Of a DNA stretch of 64,000 nt, positions 11,103 to 21,930 are shown one piece after another. Under the pieces are notes generated by a model. The model worked only from the letters and a program-made list of their open reading frames with translations. It was not told where the DNA came from and ran no database searches. Position 1 is the first letter of the stretch. Every line of letters begins with the position of its first letter. Both the position numbers and the translations under genes were made by a program. The DNA comes from Congeria kusceri (lineage: Eukaryota; Mollusca; Bivalvia; Myida; Dreissenidae), in NCBI GenBank assembly GCA_027627225.1, contig CM051034.1, forward strand, positions 15,677,480 to 15,741,479, in the 5' to 3' direction.

Positions 11103-11615
11103 TCAAGACAGAACCACCCGGTAGAGCGACTGCTCCGTGCGACGTCTGCGTGCGGTAGGAACGTGCAGCATGTTTCTGCGAGACCGACACACGCAGGTCT
11201 CCGGGCAGGGGTCGATTTCCCGCGCCGCCACACCATCGTCTGCGTCAGAATCGCTGTCGTCTGAGTAGCTCCTAGTGGAGTCGTCGCTGTCAGAGTCCGA
11301 GTCGCTAGAGGACCCGGATGTTGAATCATCTCTGTCAGAGTTCAAGTCGCTTGAAGACCCGGATGTTGAATCATTACTGTCTGAGTCCGAGTCGCTAGAA
11401 GACCCGGATGTGCAACTGCAGCTGTCGGACTCTGAGTTCGAGTCAGATCTACTGGAGCTTGACGCTTTCACACGAGTTGGTATCCTTTCGTAAGGTACCA
11501 GACTCAGGATTGATAATCCCTCATTGCCGGACTGTGTGAAGTCCTTACGTTCCGTTTCCAGTCTGTTGTAACGTCGCCTTCGCCGGCGGCGTCTGTGTAC
11601 CTTCGTCATCGGAGA
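11103..11615 (-). CDS. Candidate terminal exon: Arg-cluster plus Ser/Asp-repeat protein
   Basis: The minus strand has an open frame of about 170 codons entered through a good acceptor (aactgtgtcag|) and ending at TGA 11103. A run of eight arginines near the start gives way to a middle region of Ser-Asp/Ser-Gly repeats in which a 19-20 residue unit (SGSSSD.DSD.DDST) recurs about four times. A Cys-containing tail ending in a second RRRR cluster follows. The DNA unit recurs at about 57-60 bases, which would let the number of Ser/Asp units change without shifting frame. Such proteins are usually disordered nuclear or acidic secreted proteins; nothing here decides between them. It may join the exons at 12067-12303 and 12633-12773, but the phase seen at the upstream donor does not fit, so an exon may be missing. 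Confidence 0.5.
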   Translation of the reverse strand, partial: SPMTKVHRRRRRRRRYNRLETERKDFTQSGNEGLSILSLVPYERIPTRVKASSSSRSDSNSESDSCSCTSGSSSDSDSDSNDSTSGSSSDLNSDRDDSTSGSSSDSDSDSDDSTRSYSDDSDSDADDGVAAREIDPCPETCVCRSRRNMLHVPTARRRRTEQSLYRVVLS

Positions 11616-11646
11616 GTTAATTTCCTGACACAGTTTCTACAACAAT

Positions 11647-12066
11647 ATGAAGTTATTTATATTTTTGTGGGTTCTATCAAAATCATTTGGCGTCATTCAT
11701 CATGTAAATCATTTTACGTTCACATCTACAGCAATTAAATGTATGGATGAAACACCATGCATAGAGCTAATAAATGGTGTAGTTTTAAAAAAAACACACA
11801 ACGCCTTCCACAAACGTGTAAAGGCGTTACCACTTCGACTACATTGTAAACTAATAAGAGATTTATTTAAGTTTTCTTTTTGTCAGAACTCACATTATAA
11901 ACATTCGGTAAAATATAGAGACACCACTCAAAATATATGTCAAGTATATCACACGTCTTCAGTCGAAACAAATAATAAAATGTTTTTTTTGTGTGGATTA
12001 TATGGACACTCTTGATAACAATCACGAGAAAATAAAATACACGCTCACCCCGACGGTTTTGTCGGC
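11647..12066. other. AT-rich intron-like stretch
   Basis: This segment lies between the two Ser/Asp-rich exons. A 122-codon plus-strand frame is present, but its composition follows the local AT bias and it has no domain. I treat it as probable intron sequence. Confidence 0.4.
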
Positions 12067-12303
12067 GGGTCAATGTCGCCGACTTCCGTCGTGGTGCAAC
12101 CGTGTCACCAGAGTCACTCTCGGAATCAGAGCTGTAACCGGAAGTGACGACCAGGAACGAGGCATCATTCGACTCAGGCGACCAGATGACATCATCAGTG
12201 ACGTCATCTTCAGAGTCGCTGTCCGAGTCGGAGAGTGCGAGGTCTTCCTCGAGCAGGTCAATTTGGACCTCCACATCTTCCTCCACGCACGGGACACCTG
12301 TAG
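12067..12303 (-). CDS. Candidate internal exon, acidic Ser/Asp-rich
   Basis: Flanked by the acceptor ctctacag| and the donor GTCGGG|gtgagc. In the acidic frame it reads VPCVEEDVEVQIDLLEED, then a Ser-Asp run, a TDDVIWSPESND segment, another Ser-Asp run and a basic end (RRQNRR). The same bases also stay open in a second, basic frame for about 75 codons. I prefer the acidic frame because its composition matches the Ser/Asp exon at 11103-11615. No family is recognised. Confidence 0.45.
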
Positions 12304-12399
12304 AGATGAGGAAATAAAACTGGTGAATGAAATAAAACTTGGCGTCGTGATTAAAAACTGATCTTATTTATGCGATTTGTTACAAAAAATATATTATAA

Positions 12400-12540
12400 A
12401 CATAATTAAGCAACAGCAAGAACATAAGTAGCTGTAGTAGTCACAACAGCAGAAATAGTAGTTTAGCAGTCGCAGTAGGAATAGAAATGGAAACAGTAGT
12501 AGTAAATGTAGTAAAAGTACAAGTAGCAGAATTTCTTTAT
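12400..12540. repeat. Imperfect AGT/AGC trinucleotide-rich tract
   Basis: Irregular runs of agtagt, agcag and gtagtag with interruptions form a purine-rich, triplet-biased tract. It is too irregular for a clean microsatellite and no protein frame follows it. Confidence 0.6.
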
Positions 12541-12632
12541 GTGTAGCAGTTTTACGAGAAATGTAATATATATTGAAGAAAAAAACAACAGTATTAGACA
12601 GAACAGAAACCTGAGCTATAGCTTGGACCTGC

Positions 12633-12773
12633 GAGATTCTCAGCTGACCTCCTCAAGGTCACGCTCAGGGTCAGGCGAGAGAGAAAGTAGGTCAAGGTCA
12701 TTTGGAAAGGTCATGACCCCCAGAACATCAGCATCAACCGTAGGGATGAATTGCGTGTCCCTGAAAATGTGCG
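12633..12773 (-). CDS. Candidate upstream exon of the acidic gene
   Basis: After an acceptor-like ttttcag| the frame reads DTQFIPTVDADVLGVMTF and then a Leu/Asp/Pro-rich stretch to DLEEVS and TGA, with a possible donor GAGGAG|gtcagc just before the stop. The acidic composition matches the neighbouring exons. Part of it contains 'gaccttgacc'-like sequence, which also occurs in the repeat families here, so it could be a repeat fragment. The phase does not fit cleanly to the next exon. Confidence 0.25.
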
Positions 12774-12789
12774 TCGATAAATAAGATCA

Positions 12790-13335
12790 ATAATTCGTAA
12801 ATTACTTTTTTAGACTGTTTACCCTTTTTTCATAAACGATTGTATCAGCGTACACATGGTAAAATTTCTACTTACTTAGTGCCAAAATATAGAAAGACTA
12901 ATTTAGAATAATAGACGAAATATAGGAGGAGAATAAATTGGAAATTGTAATTTGATTATGTAATGAATCTATCCTGAAATATCAAAAATAATACATTTAT
13001 TCTTAGAATGCGCAAGTAAAAACAGGCATGGCTAATGAAGTGAGAAATATAAAATAATGTAAATGTCAAGGTAACGATCATTGGCTTCATTAGCAAAAGA
13101 GTTTTCCAGCACGAAGTTTAAAATAATTGCCTTGTTTTGAAGCAGAGATTATTTGAATATGTCCGATAACACATTAACACAGTCTATATTGCTTTAGTTT
13201 CAGTTTCGTAATTCTAATGATGTGATTTCAAGGAAATTTATTTCGGAAAAAAAGGAAAGAAAGAGTGCAATTAATATATGTATAAATAAAAATAAATAAT
13301 TAAACATGATTGAATAAAAAATAATTATCAAATAA
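12790..13335. other. AT-rich intergenic stretch, nothing recognised
   Basis: I see no exon, TIR or tandem repeat in this segment. Confidence 0.4.
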
Positions 13336-14048
13336 ATAGCCTATTTTCCTGTATATTCGGCCACTTAAGAGCTAGACTGCTTTTATACTCTAAATGAGCA
13401 CAATTTCAACACCAGTGAGACTGTTATCTATAAATTTAAGGTCTCTCCTAATAAATAAAGGCCAGAAAATTTAGAGATCAGCCATTTACTTAGTTACTGA
13501 CAAATTCTAGGAAGGCACCCTAGCAACCATGAATTTGTCATATGTTTCCTATAATTATGTTCAGTCTTTATTTTGGTAACAAAACACTAAAATTTTGTTA
13601 CAATTTTGATATAATTCATTAGAAGCATTCTTTATTAGATTAACACACACCAACATACTGTTTGAAAATGAATGTTTATAAAATTCTTTGGCTTATGCAC
13701 AAAGTGTGTAGCAATTTTTGGATTTTTTTTTTTAAATATTAATTTTCTCAGACAAAATCTAAAATTTACAGTTTTTAAAACCAAAAGCAAGATTTATGTG
13801 AAAGAATGGTCTCAATACAGATAGATAACACAAGTTGTATACGTAATATCGTTCATTCCTATAGATTCAGCCATTCCTATAGATTCAGCCATTCCTATAG
13901 ATTCGGCCAGACCCTATTTAGCCTTTATTTAGTAGGAGAGACCTTACATTTTTAGGTAAAAATCTTAGTGGTGTTAAAATTGTATTCATTAAGGGTATAA
14001 AAGCAGTTTAGCTCTTTAGTGGCCGAATATACAGGAAAAGAGGCTAAT
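13336..14048. mobile_element. Foldback element with arms of about 130-145 bp
   Basis: The left arm (about 13336-13470) starts agcctattttcctgtatatt and continues through 'cggccacttaagagctag' and 'aaggtctctcctaataaata'. The right arm (about 13915-14048) is its inverted, roughly 80 percent similar copy ('ctcttttcctgtatattcgg', 'taaggtctctcctactaaat' on the minus strand). The centre of about 440 bp is AT-rich and encodes nothing. At the right arm sits a micro-tandem of 'cattcctatagattcagc' (three copies, 13854-13911), and a mirrored copy lies just outside at 14072-14108. Confidence 0.75.
13854..13911. repeat. 19-bp minisatellite, 3 copies
   Basis: Three head-to-tail copies of cattcctatagattcagc (last copy with 'cggc'). 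The same motif in reverse occurs at 14072-14108, on the other side of the foldback arm. Confidence 0.85.
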
Positions 14049-14379
14049 AGTTAATATCCATTATCTGGGGGTGGCCGAATCTATAGGAATGGCTGAATCT
14101 ATCGGAAAGAAGGATAAATAAATTATTTTAAGCATCAACAGGGGCGTACCGACATTTTTGCCACAATATAAAATATAATGTGGCAAAATACGTAAGTAGA
14201 TTATGTAGATATTTTTGAAAACAACAACAACGAGTAAATCTTTATTCCACACCGAAAATGAGTAAGTACCCTACCCGATAATGGTTATTTAATTTGCGTG
14301 TATATTGATTATTTATAAATAAAATATTATTGTTAACGAACAGAGATATATTACGTATTACATACATCAGGTCTGCCAA

Positions 14380-14530
14380 ATTCTGGCATGCTTCGAAGTC
14401 GAATACTTGCACATTTCGCATTTTTCTATGAGAGCTTTGAACGCGTTTTGGTAGTTTGTCAACAGTAGACATTCTGACGTTGAGCACTACATTATCATGA
14501 CGTCGTCAATTTCCGCTCTTTCCGCAGTGA
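14380..14530 (-). other. Possible first coding exon (copy A of a duplicated segment)
   Basis: On the minus strand an ATG near 14472 opens the frame MSTVDKLPKRVQSSHRKM and ends 36 residues later at a strong donor-like AT|gtatgtaa. Upstream lies a CRE-like TGACGTC and GC-richer sequence, as expected of a promoter with a first exon. A diverged copy lies 1.26 kb away at 15640-15800. No downstream exon was found and no family is recognised; it may be a promoter/first-exon fragment or part of a repeat. Confidence 0.35.
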
Positions 14531-15640
14531 ACACTTTCACGACGATGCATTGGTTAAAATAAATGCATTTATCAAATATTAGTACTTGAAAGCAAAAGCA
14601 AACCTATAAAACCCACACTGACACTATAAGTGACGTCTAACTTTTAATTTTTCAAACGAATTTTCATGTTGAGAATGCTATGCCTTTTTATGTATTAATC
14701 GTGTATATTCAACATCCAGCTAACGGAGCTCAGTTTACAGTATAAACGCCGTATGTGACGAATCTTATCACCCCGAATTATTTTCAAAATAGATCTACAC
14801 CCAAAAGAGTAGCAGTAAAATGAATCTAAATGATTTGAATCAACGCGGCAATGCAACTCCTTCAGGAAACACACTAGAGTGACCTCCCCTTCTACATTGT
14901 CAATACAGGGGTGACTACTGTGGATTGTTGTATTAGGAATTTAAATTAGTGATTTTTCTTGCTACATGAGAGACAGTTGTGAATTGTTAGCTCCGGCACT
15001 TTCTGATTCATATGACATGTTTTACGACACTATATTTCGTCTCTTGAAAGCCAGAAGGTACTATCAACCTTCTTTGCACATATGGCGATAACATAGCTTT
15101 GTTATGAATTTTAAACGAAAAACGTAATAAGAAACGGAATAATCATGTATTGTCAAACTGACTTTATAGTAATAGTAATAATGATGATTATAATTTTAAA
15201 TTTAATAAAACGTACGACATAACATAAATAAAATAGAACACTAAACTATAACATTAATTCTTAAATATAAAATTAAGCTATTATAAACATATTCAACGTT
15301 AACATAAAAATAGATTTAGGCTATCATGTAGGCCCATCTTATACTTAATTAATTTGCGACAGACTCGTGAGTTTTAATGAACATGATTTAAAATTACATT
15401 ATTCTTTCATATTCTATAATAGCACAGAATACACAATCAAGTCGACTCTGGTTTGTAAATGTCTCATTAGAAAATTTCAGACGAAGGAGTCTTTTTTAAA
15501 AACTGGCAACACAGTTAGGTATATATATTTTAAAGATCTACTAATTTACCCACGGTCATTTTTATGTAAAATCACGCGTTGAATACTTGTTTTTACATAA
15601 TTATAGCTTAATATTCAAATTTTACTGTTTACAAGTGATA
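14530..15640. other. AT-rich sequence between the duplicated segments
   Basis: No supported exon. A short block 'tgaaagccagaaggt..' with 'ttctttgcacatatg' at 15047-15081 recurs at 29764-29802 and represents a small dispersed repeat. Confidence 0.4.
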
Positions 15641-15800
15641 CATACACGCAGGCCGCCAAATCTAGGCATGCTCCGATGTGAAATCCGCAAATTCCTCATT
15701 TATTGTACGAGATCTTTGAAAGCGTTTGGATAGTTTGTCAACAATAGACATTCTGACGTTGCTTCGTTATCATGACGACGGCAACTTCCGCTTTTGCGCA
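15640..15800 (-). pseudogene. Possible first exon, copy B, frame-disrupted
   Basis: This is the diverged copy of 14380-14530, in the same orientation. The ATG opens MSIVDKLSKRFQRSR, then small indels relative to copy A shift the reading and a TAG follows at the position equivalent to Gln in copy A. The donor-like T|gtatgtat is retained, and the TGACG-type motif upstream is partly preserved. If copy A is coding, copy B looks decayed. Confidence 0.35.
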
Positions 15801-16099
15801 GAAAATAGCATTTTGACTTTGGTAAAAAACATTCAAGCGATTTCATGTTTTCCCTTTTTGACAAACACATCTGAATGGTGTTTGGTGAGTTCAAACTGTC
15901 ACTTTGTTTTTGGTGTGTTAAAACGATTGTTTTTTGTTTACCTCAGTCAACTGGTTAAAGTTTACAGTTTATTTATTACTCAGCACATACATATGATATA
16001 ATTAAACGCAAATAACACACTTGATGCCCAGGCTGTTTAAAATAACGAAGGTGAAAACATGTGAAATAAACGATACATTGATTTTGGCTAACATTATAA

Positions 16100-17575
16100 G
16101 GTACTGCCAGATGGTTATATTTGGCTGTTTTTAGAATAAAAGTAATAAATTTACCAAGACTGCAAATTACAGTTTCATTTATTTCATTCATAAGTAAGTT
16201 AAATTAAAATTAAAACAATCCACTCTTTTGCGATAGTTCTCGGGTATATATTTATTACGTGATACATTAAAATGTGCATTTAAAGAGGTAATGAAATTCA
16301 TCTCCAATTTCATTTAAGTTGCATAAATTTCATTTTCATTCATTACGTTTAACATTTGCCCATCTAAGGTTTTCTATTGGCAAATGATTGTTACACATTC
16401 CAAAATAAAAAAAATTCCGCAATGAAGAAGCCCGGCAAAATGTCCAAAAAAGGTTCGAATTTATGTTCGGTTTTATACATACGATAATTGAAACATTTTG
16501 ACAAATTATAAACTTTACAATGCCATGGCTATCTAAGCTGATCTTTCAAACACAGCTCAACAAGATGTAGTAAAACCTCTTTTGATTCATCATACATTAG
16601 GTTGAACCAGATATAACAAAGACCACATTCATCCAGAATTGATTTGACACAATTAAGCCAGTTGTATGTTGAATGCCCAGATACAGAATCTGAGTACATA
16701 AATTTATATAAAAGTGACGACACTTTGTTAGGACTTAAAATAATGTTATACCGAAAACCAATAACTCTTTTTTAATAGCAATAAGTATTGGAAATCTACC
16801 TAGGTCACCATAAAACATTAAATGTGGAGTTGATTTTTTTAACATTCAATATATACTTCAAGAAATCAGTATGGACTCTATCTAGCAAGGTAACATCAGA
16901 GTATCCCCATATTTCACATCCACATATTAAAACAGGTACAATAGTAACATCAAATAATTTAAGTTGACAATCAATTGATAAATCTTAATTTCTATTTTTT
17001 TCTTTTGAAACTTAACAGTGCCTTTTTTTTCTTGTTCGCATATATGTTTCTAAGCAGATGCATAGTGTCTATTTTTAGAGAAAGGGATTCCCAAATATTT
17101 AAAAGAATCAACAACATCTATTTGTTTTCGATAAATAAAGATATTTCTGATTCTTTTAAATGTGTCACCAAATAACATAACCTTAGTGTGTTTTTTTTTC
17201 AAAATTAATATCAAGTTTCCAGGTACAACAATATTCATGAAAGGTGTTTATGACTGGAAGTAAGTCTTTTTCTTGATTTGCGAATAACACGTTATCGTCA
17301 GCATATAAAAGTACAGCTAATCTAAGATACGGTGAAAGGTTTTCATCTTGGCATTAACCTCTTGCACATGAGAAGAAATGTGATGGTATATTATTTACGA
17401 GAATGCACGACTTTATACCATTATACATATTTTTAAAGGATTCTAAAAAAAAACTACCATCAATATTACATATTTCAGTAATTTGCTCCATAAGCCAACC
17501 CTCCAAAAAGAATCAAAGTCCTTTTGAAAATCAACAAAACAACGGTTTATTTTTACGTTTATTTTATTTTTGGTT
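16100..17575 (-). mobile_element. 5'-truncated, decayed LINE (non-LTR retrotransposon) RT fragment
   Basis: In several minus-strand frames, broken by indels and stops, the order of a LINE ORF2 can be followed. CFVDFQKDFDSFWRVGLW (about 17520-17570) comes first, then the reverse transcriptase catalytic box LLYADDNVLF at 17288-17312 (YADD codons 17294-17305). VDSFKYLGIPFSKN (about 17075-17120), VTIVPVLICGCEIWGYSD (about 16890-16950), NLRWANVKRNE (about 16345) and the C-terminal GDEFHYLFKC near 16280 follow. This is the order expected after RT domain 3 through the C-terminal region. The 5' half is missing, as in typical truncated insertions. The clade is not assigned. Confidence 0.8.
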
Positions 17576-17930
17576 TGAACATGATTTGGTGTGCTGCGAG
17601 ATGCACAAGACGAGTCATCCTCGGTTACCCAGGGTTGATTCATTACGTATATATATTATACTACATTTATCATGATTATAGAGTGTAACGGCATATCACA
17701 CGTGGGTATTCGACGATGAAGACGAGTTTCCGTTCTTGTTTTACTTGAAAAGCGGTTTTTGCTATAAAAATCGTAAAGAACATTCAAACCATGATATTTA
17801 TCGCATTTTTTCCGAGAAACTTATTACAGCTAATAAAACCAAATAGTAACATGGTGATTTTATGTAAACAATGCCCCTGTAGGGCCGCTCCCTGTTTTGT
17901 GTAAAAGACAACTTAAAGTTTCGATATCGC
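17567..17930. repeat. Segmental duplication, copy 1
   Basis: Blocks 17567-17615 and 17715-17930 reappear in the same order and orientation at 18492-18735, at an estimated 75-80 percent identity. Shared landmarks are 'gtgctgcgagatgcacaaga', 'gacgagtttccgttctt' and 'acatggtgattttatgtaaa'. The LINE fragment borders this copy on its left. Confidence 0.7.
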
Positions 17931-18180
17931 CAAAAAACCAATTCTACATCATTATTTACAGATTTCTTATGTGCATGCACAATTTCAAACCTATCCACAA
18001 AGTAGAAGTGCTTGAAAGCGCATTTGATAATGACGCATGATAAGCAATCAGGCTTGCGTTTTCAGTGCTTTGATTATATGGGGGTGCCTGAGCCAAAATG
18101 TGTATTTGATTCATAGAAATCAGTCAATATACTAGAATATTTTTGCATACTTTAATGCAATAGAGATACATATTGTATAA

Positions 18181-18487
18181 AACTTGTTTGTTTGTTTTGT
18201 TTGTTTGTATTTAACAGTAATTCAGTCATATCACGGCGGTCAGTTAACCTACTCACACTTTTTTTGGCAAGCTTAGCCGTTCTAAGCTGTTTACCAGTAA
18301 TAAGTGCACATACCTATGTGCGGAACTGACAACTGCCCTACTTGAATCAGAGGTAAGGGGAGAATGGCCGTAGAAATAATTTCATGACCAATCCCCACAC
18401 AAGTTTTGTGGCCGGGCTGGGGTTCGAACTCACGATCCCGGATTGACAGTTTAGCGCTCTACCAACTGAGCTAGCCGGGCCCGACTG
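18181..18487 (-). mobile_element. tRNA-derived SINE, full-length copy
   Basis: Read on the minus strand, the head GCCCGGCTAGCTCAGTTGG carries a box A, and GTTCGAACCCC is a box B about 45 bases on. The tRNA-related part is followed by a conserved body (ccacaaaacttgtgtgggga, then attatttctacggccattc) and ends in a tail of CAAACAAAC type at 18181-18207. The anticodon region does not fold as a functional tRNA. A second near-full copy is at 43484-43762 and a 5' part at 55889-56004. Confidence 0.85.
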
Positions 18488-18491
18488 GTTC

Positions 18492-18735
18492 ATTTTTGGT
18501 TTGAGCATGATTTGGTGTGCTGCGAGATGCACAAGACGAGTTTCCGTTCTTTTTTTATACTTGAAAAAAGCGTTTTCGCTGTAAAAATCGTAATGCATCA
18601 TGGTATGTATCGCAATTTTGCCGTGAAACGTATAACAGTAAATAAAACCACATATTAACATGGTGATTTTATGTAAATTTTGCACCTTTAGTGCCGCTGA
18701 CTGTTTTGTGTTAAATAAAACATTATAGGAATCTT
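18492..18735. repeat. Segmental duplication, copy 2
   Basis: Direct copy of the blocks at 17567-17930, without the internal gap found in copy 1. The SINE at 18181-18487 abuts its left end. Confidence 0.7.
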
Positions 18736-18789
18736 CATTACCCAGAGCAGGTGTGCACCGAACCAGGACGTTGTGTTTCAAAGATTTTT

Positions 18790-19265
18790 CTTAGAGTTAT
18801 TGGATTTAAAGATTTCTGAAATAAGTATTTAGTACACAATTGTTGTCCAATCTATTTTAACAAAACTACTGGCCAGATTTCAATTAAACTTTGCGGGAAG
18901 CTTTATTACCAAAAGGAGATGTGCACTGAACCAGGATGTTCCGCTTTAATGAATTTTCTAAGAGTTGTGGGACTTTGAAGATTTCTGAAATTAGAATATA
19001 GTGCACAATTCTTGTCCGGGCTATTTCTCAGCAACGACTGGCCAGAATACAATGAAACTGTATTAGATACTTCATTATCAAAATGAGATGTGCACAGTAC
19101 CGGACGTTCCCTTTCATTGATTTTCCTTGGAGTTATGGGACTTTGAAGGTTGCTGAAATTAGTGTATAGTGCGCAATTCTTGTCTGGACTCTTTCTCAGC
19201 AACTACTAGCCAATATTCAATGAAACTTCATGGGAAGCTGCATTACCAAGAGGAGGTATTCACTG
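18790..19265 (-). repeat. About 178/128-bp tandem repeat family, 3 units, minus orientation
   Basis: Units share 'ctttgaagatttctgaaatt', 'agtgcacaattcttgtccgg' and 'tcaatgaaact', and correspond in reverse to the longer array at 53395-54545. The 98-codon minus-strand frame here is a translation of repeat sequence. Confidence 0.75.
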
Positions 19266-19289
19266 TACCAAGATGCTCCGCTTCAATTG

Positions 19290-19480
19290 TCTGGACTCGG
19301 CTCCTCTGATTGCATTCCCAGTATTTGGCAAAGCGCATTGGGAAGCATCCATCAGTTCACTGATATTCTTGTTATATAATGGAACTATACAACCGATAAG
19401 CCAAGTGTCAGGAATAAAGACGGATTCGAAAGAGGATATATGTTTGCTGGCACAGGTTTGTCTGTTAGAGTTTAAGTTAA
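19290..19480 (-). pseudogene. Possible small LINE reverse transcriptase fragment
   Basis: The minus-strand frame contains IPDTWLIGCIVPLYNK, which resembles the 'P..W..G.I.PIYK' start of LINE RT domains. What follows does not continue the expected NYRPI block. It may be a short remnant of the same type of LINE as at 16100-17575, or chance. Confidence 0.3.
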
Positions 19481-19559
19481 CACCTTTGCATGGCATTTTC
19501 TGGAAATGTTCGACATCGGCGAAAGAACAACTGACTAGATTTTGGTGGTGATCCGTATC

Positions 19560-20330
19560 CAGTTTGTTTTTTTAAATAATGAAATTTAGTGGAAAAGGTC
19601 GCACTGTTTTGGTTCCATATTAAACAAATTATGTGTCACTCAGCGATGGTGTGTTTTGGACTTGTAGGACAGTGTTGATCATGGCTTCGAACAGTATACA
19701 ATTTTCAGGTATATACGCCAGAGATATATTGTAACAGGTCCTGACTGCTAGTCGCTATATAAGATCAATGTTTCAGTACATTACAAATAGCTGCAATACA
19801 AAAATGCACTGATAAAATTATATGGTTTTATTTTGGGGTTTAAACATATCCAAATAAAAAAGCATCATACAACATTATACTGTAAATACTATCGGTGAAT
19901 AAAATAGCCATCGATGTCTGTCGGTTGTTCAGGCGTAAATAATAAGTTTGTTTCAGGTTACATGCCCAAAAAAATACGGTAGGTAGGTAGGGATTTTTTT
20001 TATTTTTTTTTGGTAAATGGTCAACTTGAAGATCCTAAAACTGAAAGAATATTTAAAACTTGTCTCCTATATCATAAAACATTGTTTTGAAGTGAATGCT
20101 ATCAAAATAAAACAATTATTTATTTTAAAAAAAAACCAAAAAAAAACAAAACACGTAATTATTTGAACAAGTAAAATAAACAAAAAAATATCTGACCCAC
20201 TCAATAAAATGTTCTAGGGTCAGGGCATTTTTTCAGGGAAGGACGGGTAACCTGAATTAAACATAATTTTTTTACGCCTGATGGAGAAAACGGTCAGGTT
20301 ATGTTATTCGTAATGGAAAACATCGATATA
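19560..20330. other. AT-rich stretch downstream of the CILP-like gene
   Basis: Low-complexity T- and A-runs (about 19985-20180), no exon. TTTATT at 20333-20338 (AATAAA on the minus strand) lies about 115 bases beyond the CILP-like stop codon and is a reasonable polyadenylation signal. Confidence 0.5.
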
Positions 20331-20332
20331 TC

Positions 20333-20338
20333 TTTATT
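20333..20338 (-). promoter_or_regulatory. Candidate poly(A) signal of the CILP-like gene
   Basis: AATAAA on the minus strand, downstream of the TAA at 20453-20455. No cleavage site was determined. Confidence 0.4.
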
Positions 20339-20452
20339 GTACTTTCTAAGTAACATATCAAATTGAAGCAAAAAGCTCGGTTGAAATAACCACCTAATCA
20401 TATTTTAATTTAAAATAGTTTTCTTGAAAAGTGTTACTTTATCGCCCTCGCT

Positions 20453-21675
20453 TTAGGGAGCAGGTGAACTCTGTGCTTGTTCCCCATTGTCGTTTTTACA
20501 TTGTGATATTGCTTCAGCGGCATCATTGTTGTCGTTCAAGTAGAAGCCTTGGGTGTTTGCAGCATCTACGGGCGCTTGGACCTGTACAGGCATAGGATCA
20601 CAAGCATAACTAGATAGTACGTTGTTTTCAAAATAGAACCGTATTGTTGTCAAACTTGAAGGTTGACTGCAGCGGTATTGAACACAGTACAGCTTGGAAT
20701 CTACACCATCTACAGCTGGATCTATGTAGGATATATAAGAGTTTATATTCCAATTGCTTACTGCAATCAACTGGAGTCCTTCTATCGCAGGTAGAAATTG
20801 ACCCACAGCTGTTTCCTGAAATCGTATCTTTACTGCGCATCTCTGTGGCCCAGGATCAGTACCAATGACAGGTGGAGTGACCATGAACTGAAAGAACACA
20901 TGAGGATCCTGTGTGTTCAGGCAAGTGCTTCATCGCCAAAGAAAGGGTCGTTTGTAGATATTTCTGCCTTTACGCTTGCACGACCATTGGCAGTATCGGT
21001 GTATCCCAGTGTGTTAAGTGTTGTTTGCGTGTTTCCAGGCGGATAGTTAACGACCGCGAACGCAGTGGTTTGCGGATACACGTTCGTGTTGTCGATGAAG
21101 TACTTTGCCAGTAATTCAATGATTGCAAATGTCTTCGGAGGATTATTGACATCGCCGTCACACGCTGATTGGTAGCAAAAGTCGCTAATTGCGTAAACAT
21201 AACTACAAGAGACAGGTTTCAATGCGTTCGGTGGGTTGTCGTCAGTGTTGAGAAAATAAGAAGGTCTAAACACGGATCCTCCGAGGCCATTTGTGATTTC
21301 CTGGTTAGTGTCCCAATGAAATACCTTCATTTTCATCCAGCAAGCTATGCCGGCAGTCTGTTCTCTGAACCTATCAATGTTCCACCAGTTAGCGTCTGCA
21401 TCTATGTCCCCAACGTCGTCGATATGCTGGGAGCGCTTTCGGCGTCCACTGGAAGACGGAACACCTCTCCAAACTCCGGCGAATATGTCCAGTGAGAAGA
21501 TATCAAAACCTGTACCACCTCGGACATGCAAATGTCTGCTCAGCAACTGGAGTCCGTTCTGATGGACAATTTTGACACTGAAAACACCACCTGTGACGAG
21601 AGGCCGTAACGTTCCAATGGCACTTACCGTCCATGTTGAAAAGAGCACCCCCTGGTATAACGACACTCCCCATTC
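20453..21675 (-). pseudogene. CILP-like gene, C-terminal exon with frame slips
   Basis: After the acceptor gtatttcag|, GSVVIPGGALFNMDG matches a CILP core motif. Near 21625 the coding frame changes, and the new frame runs PLVTGGVFSVKIVHQNG, then a shortened segment up to FAGVWRGV, the RRKR processing site, and CWMKMKVFHWD. A third frame from about 20928 continues DPHVFFQF to the final TAA. The position of RRKR relative to the 'VW' and 'C.MKMKVF' blocks is that of the CILP furin site as I recall it. No intron with usable phases explains the frame changes. Confidence 0.7.
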
Positions 21676-21930
21676 CTGAAATACACATATACTGCATTGT
21701 GTTTTGTATTAGTTGTCTTTTATTAAATACAATATCCAATTATTTACAAAACTCTCAAGCACGTGTTTGAGCAGCTACCAAAAAAGAGAGAATACAAGTT
21801 CAATCATTTGTTTGCATTTTGCACTATTGGTAATTGTTATATATGAGTTTGTTCTTGCTATTTTATATGTATATTTGTGCCCGCTAAATAAAAACACTGC
21901 GCTAATATGTTTAGCATCAAAGAAACCTAC

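Noticed and set aside
11993..12361. 122-codon plus-strand frame opposite the acidic exon
   Set aside because: Antisense of the Ser/Asp-rich minus-strand exon, which has better splice signals and composition.
18347..18487. Considered as a functional tRNA gene
   Set aside because: Box A and B are present but the anticodon arm does not fold and the sequence recurs as a dispersed SINE.
20917..21666. Reading the 249-codon frame as an independent complete protein
   Set aside because: It has no start codon context and lies in the middle of the CILP-like order; adjacent frames carry the rest of the same domain set.
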